Origin: DATFJZ01 sp046482845
GTDB taxonomy: Bacteria; Desulfobacterota; Desulfobacteria; Desulfobacterales; Desulfobacteraceae
Assembly: GCA_046482845.1 (NCBI GenBank)
Contig: JAWOEJ010000343.1
Coordinates: 1 to 9,777, forward strand
Reading direction: 5' to 3'
Length of the DNA: 9,777 nucleotides
Part shown: positions 1-4,942 of the stretch, piece after piece
Layout: the number at the start of each line of letters is the position of its first letter
Numbering within the stretch: position 1 is the stretch's first letter
The notes under the pieces: model-generated
Seen by the model: only the letters and a program-made list of their open reading frames with translations
What the model was told of the DNA's origin: nothing
The model's database searches: none
Translations under genes and position numbers: made by a program

Positions 1-111
1 TAGATCTTCACCGTCTGCCGCCGAAATTCCCTCTGCTATTTCTGCAATCTCTCCGTCTTTAATACGAATATCTTTTTTCGATTTTCCATCAAAATTTTCT
101 CCGGCAGACGA
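1..111 (-). pseudogene. Amidohydrolase (dihydroorotase-type) N-terminal fragment, cut at the 5' side
   Basis: On the minus strand, codons from 111 down to 1 give about 37 residues containing the run ENFDGKSKKDIRIKDGEIAE followed by IAEGISAADGEDL. This is the pattern at the start of dihydroorotases and related amidohydrolases, where a short beta-sandwich segment (IxDGxIxxI) precedes the metal-binding HxH barrel. The usual preceding segment (a GGxVxDP-like stretch and the start codon) is absent: an in-frame stop lies at 112-114 and the sequence changes character there. The catalytic barrel would lie beyond the left edge of the window, so only the N-terminal strand region is seen. Dihydroorotase of pyrimidine synthesis is the best guess, but D-hydantoinase or other amidohydrolases share this segment. 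It points away from the isomerase remnant downstream and is not a normal operon partner of it. Family moderately sure; exact enzyme unsure. Confidence 0.5.
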
Positions 112-205
112 TTATTGCGATGCCCGTGATCGGGCCATGACTCGACGCACCATGGCCGAGAGCGAACGGACTTCGCGTCCGCTGATCAACCTCGAGTCGC
201 GCTTA
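112..205. other. GC-rich island of unknown origin with inverted repeats, between two broken genes
   Basis: About 94 bases, roughly 60% GC by hand count, lie between the amidohydrolase fragment and the isomerase fragment and belong to neither. Three pairings are visible: GCCCG (122-126) with CGGGC (131-135), loop TGAT; GACTCGA (139-145) with TCGAGTC (192-198), perfect 7 bp; and inside the latter CGGAC (167-171) with GTCCG (177-181), loop TTCGC. One plus-strand frame (codons beginning at 110) is open throughout with GC-ending codons and includes ATG at 137 and 152, but the peptide is not one I recognise. It could be a piece of coding DNA from a higher-GC source, a small structured element, or filler at a chimeric join. 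I cannot choose between these from the sequence. Confidence 0.4.
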
Positions 206-207
206 GG

Positions 208-540
208 GGTGATTCTTTCAAGGAACTGGCAGAAACATATTCCCAGGCGCCCAATGCATCTGAGGGTGGGGACCTCGGGATTTTAGAGGCTGACTATCTG
301 TCTGAAGCCCTGAAACAGAAAATTTCAAAACTCAAAGAAAAAGAGTACTCCGATGTCATAGAAACCGAACAGGGGTTTCAGCTTTTTTATGTTGAGGATA
401 TTCAGTCGGAAGGTGTTAAAAAATTCGAGGATGTTAAGGAAGAAATAGCAAAAACACTGTACGATGAAATTGTGGAAAAAAAGTTTAATTCATGGCTTGA
501 TTCTTTAAGGGAGAATTCCCATATAAAAAAAATGCTTTAA
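208..540 (+). CDS. Parvulin-type peptidyl-prolyl cis-trans isomerase, C-terminal part (5' end missing)
   Basis: The last 110 residues of a PpiC/SurA-type isomerase, a periplasmic folding factor that isomerises X-Pro bonds in exported proteins. The fragment opens with GDSFKELAETYSQAP, then SEGGDLG, then an LSEAL...KISKL stretch and a YSDVIETEQGFQLFYVED strand. These are the second half of the parvulin fold: the F-x-x-LA-x-x-YS helix, the GGDLG turn, and the GF-H-like final strand, here with Gln where His is common. A charged helical tail (KKFEDVKEEIAKTLYDEIVE) follows, ending in TAA. The first third of the parvulin domain, any N-terminal chaperone region and the signal peptide are missing. Upstream in frame the match stops at about 207 and a stop codon lies at 127-129. 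No start codon is available near the break, so this is either a truncated pseudogene or an intact gene interrupted by a sequence chimera. Confidence 0.75.
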   Translation, partial: GDSFKELAETYSQAPNASEGGDLGILEADYLSEALKQKISKLKEKEYSDVIETEQGFQLFYVEDIQSEGVKKFEDVKEEIAKTLYDEIVEKKFNSWLDSLRENSHIKKML

Positions 541-544
541 AGCC

Positions 545-590
545 GTCAGTCTGCAATAATCAGCTCCCCCTTTTTTAGCTGATTACTGAC
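545..590 (+). promoter_or_regulatory. Stem-loop in the mgtE leader
   Basis: TAATCAGCT (557-565) pairs perfectly with AGCTGATTA (577-585) around a CCCCCTTTTTT loop. An outer pairing GTCAG (545-549) with CTGAC (586-590) extends it, with a 7-base bulge at 550-556. The structure starts 4 bases after the isomerase stop and ends 6 bases before the mgtE Shine-Dalgarno. There is no T tract after it on either strand, so it is not a standard intrinsic terminator. It may stabilise the mRNA 3' end or influence mgtE translation; the function is inferred. Confidence 0.5.
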
Positions 591-608
591 AACTGCAAAG
601 GAGCTCCC

Positions 609-1973
609 ATGCATACGGAAAAAAGTGATGTATTGATAAAAAATATTACAAGGCTTTTAAGAAGAGGTGCAACCAAGCAGCTTGTCAATATTATAAAAAA
701 GACCCATGCCGCAGATCTTTCCTTGATTTTCCGGGAGTTTTCACCGGATAACCGGTACAAATTGTTTCAACTCATGGATGACCCGGAAAAAAGGGTTGTT
801 TTTTTTTCCGAGCTGGAAGAAAGTGTTTTCCTTGAATTTGTCCAGGCCCTGGAGTTAAAGGACCTGGTCGAGGTGTTTGAAGCCATGCCCGCAGATGACG
901 CAGCTGAGCTTCTTGGCCGGCTGGATGAAGACCTTGCCGATGCCATTCTGGAGAAGATGAAAAAGGAAGACTCCATGGAAGTCGAGCATCTCATGAGCTA
1001 TGGTGAGGATACTGCCGGCAGCATTATGGTGCCTGATTTTATCGCCCTGAAGCAGGATACTTCAGCCAGAGAGGTCATTGCTTCGCTGCAGAATGAATAT
1101 CTTGACGTGGAAATGCCGTTTTATGTGTATGTGGTTGACGAATACGGCAAGCTGGTGGGGGTCAGTTCCCTGCGGCAGCTTGTGGTGGAACCTCCTGAAA
1201 AAAAATTAAAGGAGTTCATGGCAAAGGATATTGTTTCCGTCAACACCTACACAGACCGGGAGGAAGTGGCCCGGATCGTTTCAAAATATGATTACCTGGC
1301 CGTTCCAGTGGTGGATGATGACAACCGCCTGGTGGGAATTGTTACGGTTGATGACGTCATTGACGTACTGCGGGATGCAGCCACTGAGGATATGCTGAAA
1401 ATGGCCGGTGTCGGCCATGATTACATTGAAACCGAAACCGTGCTGCGCGGTACCAGAATACGGCTTCCCTGGCTTTTTGCCAGTTTTATGGGCGGGGTGG
1501 CTGCTTTCTTTATTATAGGCGGATTTGAGGAAAGTCTTGAAAAATATGCCTATCTTGCCGCATTTATTCCGGTGATCATGGGGATGGGCGGCAATATCGG
1601 AACCCAGTCCTCCACCATTGTTGTCCGGGGTATTGCCACCGGCCGGATCAATACCAGGGATCTGGTCTCGGTTGTGGCAAAGGAGCTTGCCATTGGTTTG
1701 ATCCTCGGGGTTGTTTACGGGCTGTTTATCGGTGTTGTGGCCAGGATCAGATTCCATTCAGATCCGCTGGCCCTGGAGCTTGCCCTTGCTGTCTGTCTTG
1801 CCGTGATTTCATCCATGTCCGTTGCCGCCCTGGTGGGATCCCTTGTGCCCATGCTGTTTGAAAAGATCAAAATAGACCCTGCCGTGGCCACCGGTCCTTT
1901 TGTGACAACCTCAGTGGATATTGTCAGTGTGTATTTCTATTTTTTCATTGCCACTCTGCTCCTGGGAATATGA
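609..1973 (+). CDS. mgtE: Magnesium transporter MgtE
   Basis: A 454-residue inner-membrane Mg2+ channel/transporter, close to the usual length of about 450. Domains in order: cytoplasmic helical N domain (about 35-130, with DDAAELLGRLDEDLADAIL repeats); two CBS domains (about 138-255, MVPDFIALKQD... and MAKDIVSVNTYTDREEVARI) that sense cytosolic Mg2+ and gate the pore; a connecting plug helix; and a membrane domain (about 287-454) of five segments. The family signatures are clear: PVIMGMGGNIGTQSSTIVVR at 321-340 and DPAVATGPFVTTSVDIVSVY at 423-442. The Asp at 437 matches the conserved pore aspartate. The ATG at 609 follows an AAAGGAG Shine-Dalgarno (597-603) by 5 bases. The 68-base leader is too short for an M-box riboswitch. 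The stop overlaps recO by ATGA. A run of nine T lies at 799-807 in the coding region. Very sure. Confidence 0.97.
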   Translation: MHTEKSDVLIKNITRLLRRGATKQLVNIIKKTHAADLSLIFREFSPDNRYKLFQLMDDPEKRVVFFSELEESVFLEFVQALELKDLVEVFEAMPADDAAELLGRLDEDLADAILEKMKKEDSMEVEHLMSYGEDTAGSIMVPDFIALKQDTSAREVIASLQNEYLDVEMPFYVYVVDEYGKLVGVSSLRQLVVEPPEKKLKEFMAKDIVSVNTYTDREEVARIVSKYDYLAVPVVDDDNRLVGIVTVDDVIDVLRDAATEDMLKMAGVGHDYIETETVLRGTRIRLPWLFASFMGGVAAFFIIGGFEESLEKYAYLAAFIPVIMGMGGNIGTQSSTIVVRGIATGRINTRDLVSVVAKELAIGLILGVVYGLFIGVVARIRFHSDPLALELALAVCLAVISSMSVAALVGSLVPMLFEKIKIDPAVATGPFVTTSVDIVSVYFYFFIATLLLGI

Positions 1974-2788
1974 ATATGTCAGAATTTTCAACCCAGGGGA
2001 TTCTGTTAAGGCGGATAGAGTACGGGGATTACGACTTGATTGTCACCTATTTTACCCAATCCATGGGCAGGGTGTCTGTGGTGGCCAAAAATGCCAAAAA
2101 AAGTGTAAAGCGGTTTGCAGGGGCACTGGATCCCTTTTCCTTGATGCATATTTACTGCACACTGCCTAAAAAACGAAAAGGACTGCCCGTTCTTGACTAT
2201 GTGGAAATGATCAATCCCTTTGCAAAAATCAGGATGGATACTGCAAAAACCGGGTATGCCAGTTACTGGCTTGAGCTGATAAACTCCTGGATGGAGCAGG
2301 GAAAGGCCCAGCCTGAGATTTTTTATCTTCTCGGCTATGTCCTTGATGCGTTGAATTCAGGCGGGGTTGAAAAGGAAGTGTTAAGCCTTTTGTTTCAGAT
2401 CCGGTTTATGAGTTTTTCCGGCTTTACTCCCAATATTACCAGCTGCGGCATATGCTCAGCACCAGTGGATGAAATTTGTCAGAACCGCATTGTGTTTGAC
2501 TTTGCAGAAGGCGTTATTATGTGTGACAAATGCTGCAGCACCAGAAAAAACGGGGTGAATCCCAGAGGGCCGGTATACAGGGTCAGTGTGTCCAAGGGGA
2601 CCTTAAAGCAGCTGGCCTGGGTAAACACCAGAGACATTAAAAGAACAGACGTTATAAAGTTTCCAGGTTTTGCCGTCAAAGAGGGCGAGCATCTGCTTGA
2701 GTCGTTTATCCCCTGTCATATCGGCAGAGAGATGAAAAGTCTTATATTCTTAAAACGGATACGCAGGCAGTTCCAAAAAGGATGTTAA
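1970..2788 (+). CDS. recO: DNA repair protein RecO
   Basis: A 272-residue recombination mediator that works with RecR to load RecA on SSB-coated single-stranded DNA and anneals strands in gap repair. The N-terminal OB fold is visible (STQGILLRRIEYGDYDLIVTYFTQ, about 7-30), with the conserved GRVSVVAKNAKKSVKRFAG segment at 33-51. A helical C-terminal domain follows, with a four-cysteine zinc knuckle: C159 and C162 (CGIC), C185 and C188 (CDKC). Length is slightly above the usual 240-260. The ATG at 1970 overlaps the mgtE stop as ATGA, giving translational coupling. A second ATG at 1976 sits better behind the weak GGGAA (1964-1968) and would remove only two residues, so the exact start is uncertain. 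Confidence 0.95.
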   Translation: MNMSEFSTQGILLRRIEYGDYDLIVTYFTQSMGRVSVVAKNAKKSVKRFAGALDPFSLMHIYCTLPKKRKGLPVLDYVEMINPFAKIRMDTAKTGYASYWLELINSWMEQGKAQPEIFYLLGYVLDALNSGGVEKEVLSLLFQIRFMSFSGFTPNITSCGICSAPVDEICQNRIVFDFAEGVIMCDKCCSTRKNGVNPRGPVYRVSVSKGTLKQLAWVNTRDIKRTDVIKFPGFAVKEGEHLLESFIPCHIGREMKSLIFLKRIRRQFQKGC

Positions 2789-2803
2789 CCAGGGAAGTTA
2801 CCC

Positions 2804-3847
2804 ATGGATGTCAGAACATATCTTAAAAAAAAAAAAGTGGCCGTGTCAGTTCCCTGCCGGATAGATGTGGGAGGGACCCTTGACATCTATACCTTTTCCC
2901 TTGCTCTGCACCATTTAAACCCCTGTACTTTTAATATAGCCCTTGATATGAGGACAATGGTTTCTCTGGGCAGTTGGGAAAAAGGCAGGATAAAGATCAG
3001 CTCAAAAGGCTTTGACAGCGCTGAGTTCAATTCTCTGAAAGCGCCCTTTGATCACCCCATGGGCCTTATGTTTGCCGTTGCCCGGTATTTTAACGCAGAC
3101 GGAATTCATATTGAGATTGATTCTTCATCTCCGCCAAAGAGTGCCCTTGGGGGGTCATCCTCAGCTGCCGTTGCCATTGCAGCGGCTTTTCTTAGCTGTA
3201 CAGGAAAAAAGGTCAATCCCTGTGAGGCGGCTGTCATTGCCCATTATATTGAATCCAGTGTGGCAGGGGTTCCCTGCGGGTTTCAGGATCAGCTGGCCGC
3301 TGCCTTTGGCGGGGTCAATGTCTGGTACTGGCTCATGGGTGAAAAAGGGCCTTATTTTAAACAGAAAAGCCTTTTTGCCTCAGATAATGATGGTGATATT
3401 CTCAACAGGCATATTCTGGTGGCATACTGCGGTATTCCCCATGTTTCAAGGGACGTAAACAGCAGATGGGTCAAGGCGTTTCTTTCCGGCAGGCATCGGG
3501 ATACATGGGAGGAAATCGTCAGACTGACCCGGGCCTTTTCCGAGGCCGTCAAGTTAAAGGAGTTTGCCCTGGCAGGCAAACTCATGAATCAGGAAACATC
3601 TTTAAGATTGTCCATGACCCCGGATGTCCTTGATAAAACAGGAAAAGCCCTTTATGCCAGGGCAGAACAACTGGGCTGCGGGGCGCGGTTTACAGGTGCC
3701 GGCGGCGGGGGATGTGTATGGGCAGTGGGAAACAGTACAGATATTGAAAAATTGAAACCGGCCTGGCAGGCGCTCCTGGCTGAAGAAAAACAGGCCGGGC
3801 TTCTTGATGCCGGGGTGGACCCCAGGGGCATTGAGATTCTTTTATAA
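2804..3847 (+). CDS. GHMP-family sugar kinase (subfamily unresolved)
   Basis: A 347-residue cytoplasmic ATP-dependent small-molecule kinase. All three GHMP motifs are present: motif 1 as VPCRIDVGGTLDI (16-28), motif 2 (the ATP phosphate loop) as PPKSALGGSSSAAVAIAAAF (110-129), and motif 3 as GARFTGAGGGGCVWAVG (293-309). GFQDQLAAAFGGVN (159-172) carries the likely catalytic Asp162 and resembles the QDQ-AAAFGG segment of D-glycero-D-manno-heptose 7-phosphate kinase (HddA). The galactokinase signature GRVNLIGEHTDY is absent, so a plain galactokinase label is doubtful. The substrate is probably a sugar or sugar phosphate but is not determined by sequence alone. It starts 15 bases after recO behind AGGGAAG (2791-2797). 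Codons 8-11 are four AAA lysines forming a run of 12 A, prone to slippage. No partner heptose genes are in view. Confidence 0.85.
   Translation: MDVRTYLKKKKVAVSVPCRIDVGGTLDIYTFSLALHHLNPCTFNIALDMRTMVSLGSWEKGRIKISSKGFDSAEFNSLKAPFDHPMGLMFAVARYFNADGIHIEIDSSSPPKSALGGSSSAAVAIAAAFLSCTGKKVNPCEAAVIAHYIESSVAGVPCGFQDQLAAAFGGVNVWYWLMGEKGPYFKQKSLFASDNDGDILNRHILVAYCGIPHVSRDVNSRWVKAFLSGRHRDTWEEIVRLTRAFSEAVKLKEFALAGKLMNQETSLRLSMTPDVLDKTGKALYARAEQLGCGARFTGAGGGGCVWAVGNSTDIEKLKPAWQALLAEEKQAGLLDAGVDPRGIEILL
2825..2836 (+). repeat. Run of 12 adenines near the start of the GHMP kinase gene
   Basis: Twelve consecutive A encode four lysines (residues 8-11) ahead of the first kinase motif. Gain or loss of one base would shift the frame almost at the start of the protein. 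Such runs can cause polymerase slippage or sequencing error; as given, the frame is intact. Confidence 0.9.
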
Positions 3848-4039
3848 AGCCCGTGGGCTTCAGACAGCCGTCAGATCCCTTAATGCTCCATGATCAAGTT
3901 TTATAGAACAGTGCACCGCCAGCGATTGTCCCGGCAGGAACGAGAACGTAAGAAACAGTCGGCTCTTTCTTCAATAGACGGCTGAAAAAAAATGGTGTTA
4001 TGCAGACTATACTTTTGTAAAAAAAAGAGAGAAAAAAAA
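3848..4039 (+). promoter_or_regulatory. Upstream region of glyQS with an inverted repeat; no clear promoter
   Basis: A 192-base gap, the largest in the plus-strand gene run, and the likely place where glyQS transcription begins. AAGCC/GGCTT around CGTG (3847-3860) forms a small palindrome at the kinase stop, with no T tract. CAGCCGTC (3865-3872) and GACGGCTG (3977-3984) are 8-base inverted arms about 104 bases apart, the second followed by eight A. TATACT (4008-4013) resembles a -10 box but has no credible -35 at the right distance. I recognise no riboswitch or tRNA here. The only in-frame small ORFs are very short. Confidence 0.35.
4019..4039 (+). promoter_or_regulatory. A-rich translation start region of glyQ without a normal Shine-Dalgarno
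   Basis: The 21 bases before the glyQ ATG are almost pure adenine, broken only by AGAGAG-like purines at 4027-4031. There is no AGGAG core, unlike most genes in this window (AAAGGAG for mgtE, GGAGG for the small protein, GGAGAG for trpS). Initiation probably relies on an unstructured A-rich leader, a reading based on general knowledge of ribosomal protein S1 binding rather than on a specific motif. Confidence 0.45.
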
Positions 4040-4942
4040 ATGAATTTTCAGGATGTTATTTTAAATTTACAGAATTTCTGGGCGGAAAAGGGATGTGTGC
4101 TTACCCAATCCTATGATATGGAGGTGGGAGCAGGAACCTTTCACCCGGCAACCCTTCTCAGGGTTCTGGGCCCTGAACCCTGGAATACTGCCTATGTCCA
4201 GCCCTCCCGCCGTCCAACCGACGGCAGGTATGGAGAAAATCCCAACCGGCTTCAGCACTATTACCAGTACCAGGTGATTTTAAAACCCTCTCCGGCTGAT
4301 GTGCAGCAGCAGTATCTTGACAGTCTCCATGCCCTGGGAATCAACCCGGACGAGCATGATATCCGTTTTGTAGAGGATGACTGGGAATCCCCCACACTGG
4401 GGGCTTCGGGACTGGGCTGGGAGGTCTGGCTGGACGGTATGGAAGTGACCCAGTTCACCTATTTTCAGATGGCGGGAAGTGTTGAGCTGAAACCGGTTTC
4501 CGTGGAGCTGACCTATGGTCTTGAGCGGATCTGCATGTATCTTCAGGGGGTGGACAATGTGTTTGACCTGAAATGGAATGATACCCGCTCCTACGGCGAT
4601 ATTTACCATCAGCAGGAGGTGGAGCAGTCCACCTACAATTATGAAACCGCAGATACGGAAATGCTCTTTGATCTTTTTATGAAATACGAGGGTGAAGCCC
4701 TGCGGATTGTGGACCGGAAACTGGTGCTGCCGGCCTATGAATTTTGTCTGAAGTGCTCCCATACCTTTAACCTTCTCGATGCCAGGGGAGCCATCAGTGT
4801 CACGGAACGTACGGGATATATCGGACGTATCAGAAATATTGCCAGGGCCTGTGCAAAGGCCTATATTGAACAACGGGAAGAAATGGGTCATCCTTTTATT
4901 GGCGGGACTGAGAATGAAAAATCAGAGCAGGTGAAAAAATGA
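4040..4942 (+). CDS. glyQ: Glycyl-tRNA synthetase alpha subunit
   Basis: A 300-residue catalytic subunit of the bacterial alpha2beta2 glycyl-tRNA synthetase; it activates glycine with ATP and charges tRNA-Gly in the cytoplasm together with GlyS. The protein is recognisable end to end: NFQDVILNLQNFWAEKGCVL (2-20), GAGTFHPATLLRVLGPEPW (30-48), YVQPSRRPTDGRYGENPNR (52-70), the ELTYGLERI class II motif (156-164) and TERTGYIGRIRNIARACA (255-272). I chose the ATG at 4040 because family members begin with this NFQDVIL segment. An in-frame ATG at 3992 would add 16 residues (MVLCRLYFCKKKREKK) with no family support and no Shine-Dalgarno. The stop overlaps glyS as ATGA, consistent with equal production of the two subunits. 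Confidence 0.97.
   Translation: MNFQDVILNLQNFWAEKGCVLTQSYDMEVGAGTFHPATLLRVLGPEPWNTAYVQPSRRPTDGRYGENPNRLQHYYQYQVILKPSPADVQQQYLDSLHALGINPDEHDIRFVEDDWESPTLGASGLGWEVWLDGMEVTQFTYFQMAGSVELKPVSVELTYGLERICMYLQGVDNVFDLKWNDTRSYGDIYHQQEVEQSTYNYETADTEMLFDLFMKYEGEALRIVDRKLVLPAYEFCLKCSHTFNLLDARGAISVTERTGYIGRIRNIARACAKAYIEQREEMGHPFIGGTENEKSEQVKK

Noticed and set aside
139..198. tRNA, tmRNA or ribozyme in the folded island
   Set aside because: Only one hairpin lies inside the 7-bp closing stem. There is no T-loop, anticodon arm, CCA end or hammerhead core.
2..286. A plus-strand frame open from position 2 to the stop at 284-286 across all three left-edge pieces
   Set aside because: In 1-111 it is the shadow of the amidohydrolase fragment, and after 208 it is out of frame with the clear isomerase match. 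The peptide resembles nothing I recognise, so I did not call it a gene.
541..608. M-box Mg2+ riboswitch before mgtE
   Set aside because: The leader is 68 bases, well under half the length of an M-box, and its conserved elements are not present.
1281..1757. Long minus-strand open frame inside mgtE, and similar antisense frames in glyQ and glyS
   Set aside because: They are antisense shadows of strongly recognisable genes, with no family resemblance or ribosome binding site of their own.
4008..4013. TATACT as a glyQS -10 box
   Set aside because: The bases at the -35 distance are an A run and do not resemble TTGACA, so it is noted only as a weak hint.
3992..4039. N-terminal extension of GlyQ from the in-frame ATG at 3992
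   Set aside because: The extra 16 residues are not part of the family, which starts at NFQDVIL, and the upstream ATG has no ribosome binding site.
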